Of a DNA stretch of 64,000 bases, positions 49,851 to 64,000 are shown one piece after another. Source of the DNA: Sesamum alatum (lineage: Eukaryota > Streptophyta > Magnoliopsida > Lamiales > Pedaliaceae); assembly GCA_034509735.1 (NCBI GenBank), contig JACGWO010000007.1:25448046-25512045 (forward strand), read 5' to 3'. Positions within the stretch are counted from its first letter, which is position 1; every line of letters starts with the position of its first letter. A program made the translations under genes and the position numbers. The notes beneath the pieces were generated by a model, which did not search any database, had not been told where the DNA came from, and saw only the letters and a program-made list of their open reading frames with translations.

Positions 49851-50117
49851 TGAGCAGATATATCTTCAACATTATAAGGGTAGTTTAGTTATAAAAAATT
49901 TATTTGTCCTGTAATTAGTCATTAATAAGTCAGTCAAATATTGATTTTTATTCAATTTTTTTTTGTTAATATCAACAAATTCAGTGAATTTTGACTAACG
50001 ATGAGACCTATTTGTTAGATGGAAACAAACTTTAGAGATAGTAGATTTAATTTTACAAACCACAAAAAATCTAAATTTAATTACACTAAGCCTCGGGGAA
50101 AGGGGTGTAATTATCCC
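49851..50117. mobile_element. Right half of the Mutator-like MITE
   Basis: Reverse complement of 41464-41730, ending in GTGTAATTATCCC (reverse GGGATAATTACACCCCT) followed by the 9-base target ATAAATCAA (50118-50126). The two halves have the same length, 267 bases each. Confidence 0.85.
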
Positions 50118-50126
50118 ATAAATCAA

Positions 50127-51049
50127 AGAATATTAGCAGTTAGTACCAGCTATAAGTTTCAAATTTTTTTTAATAATGAGTGATTAACTATTAATTTGAA
50201 AATACAATAATATTTCTACGACAATCAACTCTTCAGTCCACAGTATAACAACATTTCTAGATCACCAACACCAATATTAAAGCAACCAAATGAATAATAC
50301 AAATATCCTATAAACTAAACAATACTTTAGATTTGTAGTACTCGAATTACAACCTCTTGGTTATGGGATCTCAACCTCATCATTTAGGCAAAAAATTATC
50401 GGTAGCTATAAGTTTCAGTTGGTACTCAAATAATTGCAGATTTCAATACAAGAAATATTCAACATATTACGTCGTATCATCTTCCAATATTCCAGCCGTT
50501 GGCGAATAAAAGCATACATCAATTTATCCTCTGTATGTTAATTATTTATCTTGTTTCATTATATTTGCAATGGCAACATATAAATAAATAAATAAAGGGT
50601 TTGTCCCGAGTGCATGTGCTCTTACTCAGAATTGGACCATATCAATAAATTGAATCCATCAAAATTATAATGTTTCTTTGCAGGAATCATCTGGATTTTG
50701 TCTCATGCAGACCTATAGAATTTAATTAAGTAATCTAATAAATTAAATAACTTTTCCAATGTCTATACCATAGTTTTCAGGATCACTATTACTTATACTT
50801 GCTTGGCTCCAAATTTTTAGAAAAAGTATGAAGTACCACACGTGCAATGCACGTATTGTCTTCATGAATATTTTGCATTTTTTGGGAATATAGTAAAATC
50901 TCTATAAATTAATACTCTATAAATTAATAAGCTCTCTAAAAATAATAAAATTTTTCGGTCCCGATTTGGTTCTTTGTAAAAAATCATCAAATTCGATAAG
51001 ATAATAAGATAATAATTTTTCGAAAAATTCCTGTATAAATATTAGGTCC
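50127..51049. other. AT-rich intergenic DNA
   Basis: No gene recognised. From about 50890 repeated CTCTATAAATTAATA units suggest the left part of another interspersed repeat, continued near 52620-52735 with TATCTCTCTAAATTAATAAAA and GGTCCCAAG. The small CACTA element is inserted in it. Confidence 0.45.
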
Positions 51050-52101
51050 CACTACAAAAAAAAAAAGCGGTGATTGAGATGGTAACAGGAACGATTTTTT
51101 TATTATTTGGAACGGTAAATAATTCATTTGAACCTTTTGGACTGCAATTAGGAACGGTTGAGGAACGGGAGGCTATCCGTGGCAATAAGAGGCGATCCTA
51201 ATTATTAGGAACGGTAACGAGATTACCGTTCCTATTAGGGAATGGTGTTTGGCACTATATGGTTCTACCGTTCCTAATTACCTTTGTACGTATAATTTTG
51301 ATTTTTTTGCATTTGGAACACTTTATAAACATTAGGAACGGTATCATCGAAAATAAATCGCGCAATTAGGAACGGTGTTTAAAACTTTGTTTGGAACAGT
51401 CCGATAATATTGTAGATAAAATTTAGCATGGTGTCTGGAATACATATAGGAACGGTGTATTGTAGAGATTAGGAACGGTGTTTGCACTCAAACTTTGGAA
51501 TAATATTTTGGACCGGTTTTTGGTATTGTCTTTAGAACGAAAGCCTAACCACGAAAGGATTGATTTTGGAATACAATTAGGCACGGTGGGTTCCGTCTTT
51601 TAGGAACGGTTCACGTGTAGAGTTGGAATGGCTTTGTCATCGGCGTTGGGAACGGTAAATCTCTTGAAAAAGTCAAATATAGGAACGGTACGTTGCGAAT
51701 ACGAACCGTCGAAAGTACCGTCCCTAATTTATGATTTTATTTATTTTTTATATTAATAGTTTTTATCATTTAAATTGACACGGTCTTTGGAACACAGTCA
51801 GTAACGGTTCGTTTTCCCGGTCCGCCTACCGTTCCAAATCTCACACATGTGTTCCAAATTGAGGTCCAAAATATATCAGGTCCCTTTTAGGAACGGTTAT
51901 AGGTGTACAATTTGGCACTCTACGTTTGGCACTCCAATAGGAATGGTCCGACCGTTCCTATTAATTTGTATTTCTATTAGCACGACTCTGACGTCATCAA
52001 CGGTTTACCGTTCCACAACAGTTCCTACCACCGTTCCTACGTGGAACGGTAACTGGAACGGTCATAACTTACCGTTCCTATTCCCGCATTTTTTTGTAGT
52101 G
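51050..52101. mobile_element. Small non-autonomous CACTA element with GGAACGGT array
   Basis: It begins CACTACAAAAAAAAAAAAG, ends TTTTTTTGTAGTG, and is flanked by TCC on both sides (51047-51049 and 52102-52104). The 1,052 bases carry dozens of GGAACGGT / ACCGTTCC motifs and no coding frame. The right 320 bases closely follow the end of the larger element at 11820-12187 (shared ACGTCATCAACGGTTT, CCGTTCCACAACAGTTCC-like and ATATGTGTTCCAAAT-like blocks), so it is a deletion derivative depending on that family's proteins. Confidence 0.95.
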
Positions 52102-52104
52102 TCC

Positions 52105-52730
52105 CATTAAAACTCTAAATTAATAATTCATAAATATTACAATTATAAATATTATGGTAATTTGTACCTTGACTAATTTTCAAACGATATTTTTCATCAA
52201 TCCACTCTTATAAATCTTTTTGAGTGCATGTGGGATGGTTTCTCTTATACTCACATAATGTTTTACGCATTTGTTCATTCATGGATGATTTTGCAATGCC
52301 TTTTAGATGAGAAGACATGGTTGGGTGTTATGAATTATTTTATTTCTATATTGAGATTTATATAGTATATGTTTCATTCATTATGCATGAATATATTTAA
52401 TTTGCTATAATAGTTATTTAAGTGCAACGAATTAATGTAAACATGTATATTTAAGTAATTCCAATGAATTGATACATGTGTTCATGAATATAATAGTTAA
52501 TTGTATACAACGAATTGATATTATATATGAATATATTTGATTAATTACAAAGAATTGGTTAATGCATAAATATAATCAATGAAACATATATGAATTCATT
52601 TATTTTCAATACATATGTACTAAATTTGTCTAATTTAAAAAGTCTCTCTTTTAATCAATAAATATTAATTTATCGATATATTAATATCTCTCTAAATTAA
52701 TAAAATTTCATGGTCCCAAGGGTTTTATTG
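52105..52730. other. AT-rich intergenic DNA
   Basis: No gene. Holds the continuation of the interspersed repeat that the small CACTA element entered (CTCTAAATTAATAA-type units near 52110 and 52680). Confidence 0.45.
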
Positions 52731-52950
52731 TAATTACATCTACACCTGACTTATGATCTAATTACACAAATTACTCGTGTCTTTCAAAAAATTACATATA
52801 TACCCCACTAGAAATATTAACATAATTTACACAAATTACCTATATTTTTTAAAAAATTACATGTACACCCCAAAAATATCAACATCATTATATAAATTAT
52901 CTCTACTTTTAAACTGTCAGGGGTGATTTATGTAATTACACAAAAAGACA
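52731..52950. mobile_element. Short MITE-like inverted repeat
   Basis: The left end GTAATTACATCTACACCTGAC and the right end, reversed GTAATTACATAAATCACCCCTGAC, are imperfect inverted repeats. The interior repeats AAAAAATTACAT-TA-ACCCC units. It resembles the MITEs at 31456 and 41464 in its GTAATTACA...CCCC ends. Target duplication not identified. Confidence 0.5.
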
Positions 52951-53631
52951 CTTTATCAAAGTATATATTTCCCTAAAGGGGAAGCCATGAGGCTTTAGCG
53001 ATTATGTGTGAATGACCAGAGAAAAATGAACTATGCTTTCTAGAGGAGATGTATCAGCAATGAGATCCTGATAAGGACGATATTGATGGTTTATCGACAT
53101 GTAAAAAGGAGGAGCTCAAAGAGCGATATCTATCCAGAAGAAGGACTCGAAGAGGATATTCCAAAGGGTAATAGCGCGATGAAGAGCGATCAATCTGAAA
53201 GAGGGGAAGCTGCGACTAAAGGAGCTGCCGGACCACTTAAATAAATCATAAATCAAGAGGTGTAAATGTAATAATCCTTTTATTGGGGGGAGGGGGGTGG
53301 GGGGTTGTTTATAGTACAATAAAAAAAACAAACTGAAAAATAATTTGACACTGAAGACAAAATTCCATTAATCAACGGGCATGCAACCTATACGGGGCTA
53401 TCAGTTGTTGGGTCACATATGATGAAGTCATCTCGTGTGATCCAACGTTACAGTCTATGTAAGTGTGTCAACCCAACGGTTCATAATCCATACAGATACA
53501 AATCCACATGAATGACATCGAATTTACAGTGTTAGTCCAAGAGAAAGATGTGTGTTGAGCTTGAATACAGACATCCATTCTCAAAATTCAGGTAAGTAAC
53601 ATTTTATTGTGCAATACAGTGGGATCAGACA
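52951..53631. other. 3' flank of the beta-amylase-like gene
   Basis: No other gene recognised. A G-run (GGGGGGAGGGGGGTGGGGGG) lies at 53286-53305. Part of the segment nearest 53631 is probably the gene's 3' untranslated region. Confidence 0.45.
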
Positions 53632-53735
53632 TCAAGTCTGATAAGCATTTACCTGACCAGGAAACAATACGTTAAAAGATCTGTATCCAGTGCGGGCGCA
53701 GCACGAGAGGTCCAGGCGAACTGAAGCTTCTCTTC

Positions 53736-57420
<3,685 letters not shown>

Positions 57421-57750
57421 TGTGTATATATATACAAATTGGGTCTATCTCTATGTGGCAGAGCTCAGCGTTTGTGTTCTTTCAGGTGAAATTGAAATTA
57501 GGATCTCGACAAGTAGAACAGCTGCTGCACATGGAAGAAGTATGAAAGTTTCTCTTCTTTCTTGTTAATACTAAGGAAAGTTTGATTTATGAGCACACGT
57601 GAGTGTAATAAAAAGTCTCGAACAATATAGACCACCAATTTGAGCGAGGCCTCTATAAATGTTTCGGAAGAATTATAATAAAGAAAAAGAAAAAATGAAT
57701 ATCAGAATACGAGCTATTTTCAGGTCCACTTCATTGGGGTGCTATGCGAA
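57421..57750 (-). promoter_or_regulatory. 5' region of the BAM9-like gene with a G-box
   Basis: CACGTG lies at 57596-57601, about 176 bases upstream of the ATG. The G-box is the ACGT-core site of bZIP and bHLH regulators and is common in light- and clock-controlled plant genes; its role here is inferred. A TATATATATA run at about 57424-57433 is too close to the ATG to be its TATA box. The upstream border at about 57750 is the estimated end of a Copia LTR. Confidence 0.4.
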
Positions 57751-58324
57751 TCAAATTGATTCACAAGGGATTGAGGTTTGGCTCAAACTCGTGTAAAGCA
57801 GTCGAGTTTGTATGTGATATACATAAGGTATGTTGATTTTTGGAATATTCTGTACAATTATGTAGGAATGTTGCTTTTGAAGTAATCGGTACAACATCGG
57901 GATGTAAAATGAACAATGAAAACAATAAATAAAACATTAAAGAGAATTATATCATTTGTGAATCGATTTATTCATGCACTTGCTCACCAACTATTTGATT
58001 CAAGTCAAATGATAAATACCTTTTTGAAAGAAGTGAAGTGGCTTCAAAACCTCTTATGCAACAATGGTTTCTTGGTTTGCCACACAAGAGCAAATTTATG
58101 CTCTTTCTATCAAGTCCAAACAAAACACTAACTTATGTGTCTTTGAGGCTTGCTAGAAACTCAAGAGAGTGGAATTAGAACAACACTTTTATGAAGTAGA
58201 AAGTGTTCTATGTTTCTTAACAAATAAGCTTAAATCAATTTCAAGTTATTGAAAAGGATAAAAAGAGATACAAGTCTTTGGAAGTAGAGAGAGTGAGGAA
58301 CAGAAATATGGGTATACACCCCTT

Positions 58325-59674
58325 TAGGAGTGTACACAGTGCGGGTTGGGCCAAATTAGATAATTTTTGAAAAATTTAACCCAAGCCCAAATAAAATTTA
58401 GGAGTGTACACAGTACCCGATGTTTGCGATTTTTGAAAAATTTAGCCCAAGCCCAACCCTACAATCATCAAAACCGCACTTTGCGGTCTAATTGAGTTGG
58501 GGCGGGTTGGGGCGATTTTTGCGGTCTTTAATATAAAGTCAATCATCTATACAATGAAAAATAAAAAAGAAAAAAGTAAAGTTCAACTATTCTAAATACA
58601 TAAAATTTGTAAGTTCAAGATACATATTTTGAAATCACAAATAAAATTCTACATCCAAAATAAATTAATAACATTCACTATACGATTCTCTCTCAAGTTT
58701 CAAATAACATTTTACAAAATAAAAGCCACAAGGCATTGAAGAGTTTGAACTTCGAAGACTCTTTGTTTCCTTTCTTATCTAATTTCTACTTCTTAAGTTT
58801 TGATTATTAAAAAAAGTATCTATTTATATAATAAAATATTATTATACAATGATAATATATATAATTATATGATACATACATATTATACTAATTTACCGCA
58901 AAGGAAGCGGAGAAAATATTTTATGAGTTTAATAATAAAAGAAGATTTTTTAGTTTATAATGGAAGAAATAAGAAAATTTGAGGAATTACATAAAGATTA
59001 ACACTATAAATTGGAAATATAATGATAGTTTACATATTTTTAATTAATCGATTATATATAAAATTTAAAGCACTAAAAACATGTGTATATTAATTTAATG
59101 TACTTGTAGGAATATATAACATTATGTTCTTTTTTTTTTTGTATAATTTAGTTGGAACACAATAAGTAGAAATATAAAGATGTGAGATATTGAAAGGATA
59201 TTATTTAAAATAAAATAAGAGTTTAAGATGAATATAAAATAAATTACAACACTACGATGATGTAAGCTATTTTAAGTTTTTGCATTTATTATTTATATAA
59301 AAAATATAGAAAATTATCAATAACCAAGAATTAGTTGAATAATTGATTTCATTTACATATGTATCAATTTATACATATATTATCAATACCGATAAAAAAT
59401 ATCGTAATTGTTATTATTATCTTGAACATTAATTTATGTAGTATCAAAACTTATATATATATATTTATATTTATAAAGAATTATAGTTTTTTTAAATTAT
59501 CACTATTATTGCGGTCGAGCGCGGGCTATGCGGTCCACATAAGTATAAAACCAAACCCAATTGCTAAATTGTGATTTTTTTTAACTAGCCCAAGACCAAC
59601 CAACCCACCCTTAGCCCGCTAATTGCGGTGCGATTTAGGTTGGGGCGGTCCGGTGGTTTGATTGAACACCCCTA
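58325..59674. mobile_element. hAT-like non-autonomous element
   Basis: The left end TAGGAGTGTACACAG and the right end, reversed TAGGGGTGTTCAATC, form short inverted repeats. Imperfect 8-base flanks (CACCCCTT at 58317-58324 and AACCCCTT at 59676-59683) fit a hAT target duplication. The first 74 bases are duplicated in tandem (TAGGAGTGTACACAGT at 58325 and 58399). Subterminal GCGGGTTGGG and GCGGTC motifs face inward from both ends. No transposase frame is present. Confidence 0.65.
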
Positions 59675-60106
59675 CAACCCCTTACCAAGCACCTTACAAA
59701 TGGCCAACCGCTCCCTCTATATACGAATGGAGTAGTTGGCTTCAAGTTAAGGGTAGGTGAGCTCCATTCCTGAAGATGCAAGTTTTTTTTATCAAGGCCT
59801 TTAATGCATGGTAGGTCTTTGTGGTCCCTTGAGGGTCTCTTGAGACTTGACCACAATTTGAATTAAATACACTTTGACTTTGGATTAGTAATTAATTGAT
59901 CCAATCAATTAGTTTCAAGTCCACATCAAATCTTTATTTAATTCTTAGACCTAAGATTAATTAATTAGATTTAATTAATCACAAAATCCAAATATTTAAT
60001 TAATCCAATTAATTAACATTTTGGATTTTCTTTCACATAAAACCTCAATTGAATAATTCAATTATTCAAATGATTAATTTAAACTCATTTATGAGTTAAC
60101 ATTAAT

Positions 60107-60109
<3 letters not shown>

Positions 60110-60163
<54 letters not shown>
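60110..60163. repeat. (CT)n microsatellite, about 27 units
   Basis: Uninterrupted CTCTCT run inside the divergent LTR. Confidence 0.98.
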
Positions 60164-60166
<3 letters not shown>

Positions 60167-61381
60167 GGAATGAATTTAATAATTAATTTTCATGGTCGAA
60201 ATTAATTCTAATTTTCCAATACCATTAGTGTTTTGTGTGTGATCTTATAGGTCCACTTTCAGTTAGACTTGAGTTTGTATCACATATACAATTTAATTTG
60301 GCCACTAACTTGCTCTAGATTAATTCTCTAGATTAATTGAATCATATTCAATTAATCACTCTTGATTAACTCATTAATTTAATAGTATCCATCACCATGA
60401 TTAACTGTCTATCAATAATCCATGATACTAAAAAATAGGTGAAACTGGTGTGAACCTTTAACTACCATACTGTACAACTACAGTCCTTCCATCAAGCTAT
60501 CTCTCAATCAAAGTCTAGGGCATGAAATTCTAAATTGGTTCCCATACTTAACTCTGATAACTATGTATCCATTCTTAACTTTGTTTCTCATTGATCAACA
60601 TGGGAAACTACTTTTCTATTTGATCAACAACTGTCGCCACAGGCTTCTAGAGGTTAATACAGTCTAGAGGACATAGGAGATTGCCATCATCTAGTGATGG
60701 GCAAAAGGTTCCTTGTTGGAATGCACCAACCTCCACGTATGTTTTGACTACACCGATGCAGGGCTTTTCGCAACCACATAATAACATAGTTACATAAGCC
60801 AGGATCAAGATACAATCACTCCATACACAAGACAATTGTGGCTCCTCAGGCAGGAGGACTAGCTTTCATATTATTGCAGCTAAGGAGTTCCAGTCATACC
60901 GATCATGCCACACGGGCTTCCATATGACAACTCCTCCAAGTCAATTATGTCAACTTGATAACTCACATGTCAAGCACCCACTAAAGTGCATAGACATCAC
61001 ACATATTTCATCAATGAAATGCAACACTCATCACGTGAATGCATCACTTAGTGCAAGTCTTTACAAAACTCCTAAATGTTATTCTTGAGGATTCTCGACT
61101 TGAAATGTTTCAGACCGACCCTCGGAAGTTGGTTTCATAGTCGCCATCAAATGCGCGACTCAACTTCAAAGGTTTTATGGGTCTGGGAGCTTTGTCCGTG
61201 AAATGCAGTAATAACATATAATATAACATGACAAAGTTGATCAAAGAATAAACTATACTCATGGTATTTAACATTATATCGAATAAAATTATTAACAGTA
61301 GATTTCAAACAGCCAAATAATTGGGTTTTTAGTCTCCTAGACAAATACTCTTCCACTTGACCTTAAAGCCAATAACCTATA

Positions 61382-63377
61382 TGAAAAGAAATCGGTGGAT
61401 CGTCCCGGGAATTGCGCGAATGCGGAAGCGCGATATAAAATAACATACAAAAATTAAAGCATGCTTTTAATAATAAAAGAACACGCTCAAGGGGTGTACC
61501 CTTGAGATTCCGGGTGTTCGGTGTATCTCATGATTAAACAACATGTAAAGAAATCATGGAGGCCATAGAGTTGAAAATAAAGAGAGACGAAAAATAAAAC
61601 GAGACCTACCCGTTGTCGTTTTCGTCTTCAACGGCTACACGCGTTGTTCCCCGTTTTGCACCGAGATCTCGTTCTTGAGACCCTCCAAATCGTGACACAC
61701 GATCCACCCACGTATCTTGCACGTCGTGCTAGCAACGAACAAGTGTATATTTTGGAGTGGATGAATCAACAACACGTTATCAATTAACGGTATTGATTCA
61801 TCTAAGTTCTAATGTTCCAAGAACAAAAGAACTAGAAAATATTTTTCTTGGAGAGTGGAGAGAGAGAGGGCGGACGAGAGAGAGGGGAGAGAGGCCGAAA
61901 TTATGTGTGTGTTGTGTGTGTGTTGGAATTTTATCATCCTTCAAAAAGTTGGAAGCTAGAGGTATTTAGAGAGGAGGAGTTTAATCCTCTTTAAACTCCT
62001 CCTCTAAGAACTCTAATTTGTCTAGGATTTTGACCTAGTCAAAGTCCTAGTCGAACTAGTGTTTGACCTAGTCAAACAAATCCTAGCCTTCCATCTCCCC
62101 TTTCCATCTCAACCGTTGATTTTAATTTAATGGAATATTTAAATCCCATTAAATATTCCAAAAGGCTAAAAATAAATATAATAAATAAATATTAATATTT
62201 ATTCTAAGCCCATTAAATCAACCCTTTAATAAATCCTATTTATTAATTTAATTTCCTTTATCAAATAGAAGAAATTAATTTCTCTAAGAAAATATAGGAC
62301 CCGATTAAAATCTAATTTAATCATTCCTTTACTCCAATATTTAATTCCAAATTAAATACTAAGTGTGTGTGGATAGTGTGTGACTCTTTAGGTTCACCTT
62401 TCAGCTAGACTTGGTCGGATTCCTAGAATCCGTCTGTTACGATGGGTGGCCATCTAGCAACGGTCCATGGCACTAGAGACTAGGTGAAATAATTGGGGAT
62501 GAACATTAAGGCTCTAACAGTACACTTGTCCTTCTGTCTTCGGTCTCATCACTTAGAGTCTAGGGCACGGAAAAAGCAGGTACCCATTTTGGACTTAAGT
62601 GTCGGTCTGTCCTTACTAAACGCCGCAAGGGAAACCTTCCCTTCTGTTCAGTTACTGTGGCCACAGATTTTAGGGACAAGACACAGAGCGTACATGAGAC
62701 TCAACTGTCAATACCTTTTGACAGGAGACAGATCCTTTCTTGAAAAATACTGTCACTCTGTACACCCGAGTTGCACTAGACATGGCTTATGACTACTCAA
62801 GAGTATTTTGACAATCTCTCACCATATCTAAGATACAGACCTGATGCACAGGTGAACTCAGCAGTTCCTCAAGTCAAAGGACTTGGCCTGTACCGTTGGA
62901 ACCGGGAATACACGTCATACCTTGCTGACCATACTCAAGGTCCTCCGTAAGACGGTTCCCGCGAGTCACCTCAGTCAGCTGCTTCCTAGCATGCTGATCC
63001 ACTAACACTGCTTAGACGACCTTCGTCACCCGTCGATGAAATACGACAGCAGATGCTGAGTGCAAGTCTCAAAGGGAATCCCGGTACCCATTTTCGGGAT
63101 TCCTTGACTTGGAGATTTCCGGACTGATTCGGTAAGATTGATTTCATGGACCTACCTCCAAGCGTAGTCCCAGTCCCCGAAATCGATTCTCAGTCCGTGG
63201 GCTTTGTTTGCGTAGTGAACAGAAATATAAATGCAGATATAAGTGAACGTAAACAAAGTATTGCCATATGAATTTTGACTTCTTTATTCATAAATGTTTT
63301 TATCAAACACCAGAAATTGTCTAGACATAGGTTACATATTCCTGCCAAAATTGGCTTACATGATCACCTATTCTAAA
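61382..63377 (-). mobile_element. 3' LTR of the right-end Copia element
   Basis: Sister of LTR copy 1 and of the 5' LTR at 15906-17886, reversed. It starts next to the polypurine tract at 63378-63393 and ends TTTTCA at 61382. The first TG is damaged (TTTTTAGAATAGG). It is inserted in the interior end of the neighbouring divergent element: 61350-61381 resembles the polypurine/pol-end segment. Confidence 0.9.
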
Positions 63378-63393
63378 AATCTCCCACTTGACC
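63378..63393 (-). other. Polypurine tract
   Basis: Minus strand GTCAAGTGGGAGATTT immediately before the LTR start; same tract as at 14137-14150. Confidence 0.8.
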
Positions 63394-63400
63394 TTTAAAG

Positions 63401-64000
63401 TCAATCGCCCATATGTCTAATCCCCATCTTCTCAAGATGTTGCGTATGAGCGCTCTGCGACATAGGCTTTGTCAGCGGATCTGCTATGTTGTTTGCTGAG
63501 TTGACTCGGTCCATCCGGACGTCACCTCTTCCTACCATTTCTCTAAGAAGATGGTAGCATCTAAGAATGTGTTTGGAACGGTGATGAGATCTCGGTTCCT
63601 TTGCTTGCGCTATTGCTCCGTTGTTATCACAGAAGATGACAACATGCTCGACGATTCTAGGCACCACACCCAACTCTTGGATGTAGTTTCTCATCCAAAC
63701 TACTTCCTTAGCAGCTTCTGAAGCTGCTATGTATTCAACCTCTGTGGTGGAGTCAGCAATGGTTGCTTGCTTGGAACTTTTCCAAGCTACTACTCCTCCA
63801 TTGAGTTTGAATACGTACCCCGATTGAGACTTGGCATAATTGTCATCAGACTGGAAGCTAGCGTCGCTAAAAGACTTCCAGAATTAGTTCTCCATTGCCA
63901 TAGACTAGGAACATTTCCTTAGTCCTCCTTAGGTACTTAAGGATGCCCTTAACAGTATTCCAATGTGCCTCTCCTGCGCAGGACTGATATCTGCTTGTTA
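63401..64000 (-). pseudogene. Copia polyprotein, reverse transcriptase end and RNase H, one frameshift
   Basis: Minus-strand translation gives TSRYQSCAGEAHWNTVKGI, YLRRTKEMFLVYGNGELILE, then after an extra base in the four-A run 63869-63872 (plus strand) FSDASFQSDDNYAKSQSGYV, STTEVEYIAASEAAKEVVWM, CDNNGAIAQAKEPRSHHRSK, HILRCYHLLREMVGRGDV and ADPLTKPMS, ending at a stop at 63401. This is the C-terminal RNase H of Ty1/Copia. The catalytic D...E...D pattern is present (SDAS, EVEY, CDNNGA). The frame continues beyond the window edge. In intact form it degrades the RNA of the RNA-DNA hybrid. Confidence 0.95.

Larger units (their letters stand above)
57750..61347 (-). mobile_element. Copia-family LTR (divergent), with a hAT-like insertion
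   Basis: Read on the minus strand it starts about 61347 (TATTTGTCTAGGAGACTAAAAA) after a polypurine tract GTCAAGTGGAAGAG and a trace of the pol end. It shares landmark blocks with the other LTRs, such as TTTTGTGTGTGATCTTATAGGTCCACTTTCAG-like text near 60231 (reverse) and the TCATAGTCGCCATC region near 61137. A TATA-like CTATATA lies at 59717-59723. The left limit at about 57750 is estimated from the length beyond the TATA box in the sister LTR and is uncertain. It lies directly upstream of the BAM9-like gene in the same orientation. Confidence 0.65.

Noticed and set aside
57424..57433. TATATATATA as TATA box of the BAM9-like gene
   Set aside because: Only a few bases upstream of the ATG, too close to act as its core promoter.

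Overview
This window looks like plant nuclear DNA, probably from a eudicot. It contains long plant-type Copia, Gypsy, CACTA, LINE and MITE elements, retroelement primer sites matching plant initiator tRNA-Met, plastid and mitochondrial-style DNA fragments, and one intron-containing nuclear gene for a plastid beta-amylase-like protein. A precise species call is not possible; the plastid spacer fragment has an asterid or Lamiales feel, which is only an impression. Almost all the remaining sequence is transposon-derived and degenerate. I see no CRISPR, operon or other prokaryotic structure.

Layout, left to right. 1-1949: mosaic of organelle-like DNA with a Copia reverse-transcriptase scrap and a plastid psbA-trnH-like spacer. 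1950-3939: long LTR of a Copia family. 3940-10332: reverse-oriented degenerate Copia element (gag pseudogene, long leader, primer site, LTR); a LINE 3' end with a 20-base target duplication sits inside the LTR. 10333-12187: reverse-oriented CACTA terminus with a broken TNP2 transposase, interrupted by that Copia element. 12188-13960: organelle-like DNA with the plastid rps3 C-terminus. 13960-20818: two nested Copia elements, the inner one with LTR, primer site, a GC-rich leader and a gag ORF. 20819-22424: more organelle-like DNA. 22425-25140: Gypsy polymerase remnant containing a solo LTR with a perfect 5-base target duplication. 25260-27570: reverse-oriented Gypsy LTR whose primer site extends to 59 bases of initiator tRNA-Met. 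27590-29324: LINE remnant. 29325-33118: AT-rich DNA with a MITE and a large inverted repeat. 33119-34701: an exceptional ~1.6 kb ATT array. 34786-41343: complete LTR element with a 5-base target duplication and a Gypsy-type gag but no polymerase.

41464-50117 is a Mutator-type MITE with a 9-base target duplication, split at its exact middle by a complete 8.1 kb CACTA element (3-base target duplication) carrying decayed TNP2 and Ptta/En-Spm genes. 51050-52101 is a small complete CACTA element that is a deletion derivative of the family ending at 12187. 53736-57420 (minus) is the only recognisable host gene, a four-exon BAM9-like (GH14) gene with an apparent one-base frameshift near its C-terminus. 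Upstream lies another Copia-family LTR (about 57750-61347) in the same orientation, containing a hAT-like insertion. The window ends in the 3' LTR and RNase H end of another Copia element (61382-64000, minus).

The genes do not form a pathway. The main biology is a deeply nested transposon landscape beside one starch-metabolism gene. All coordinates of degenerate elements are by eye; boundaries supported by target-site duplications are the most reliable.
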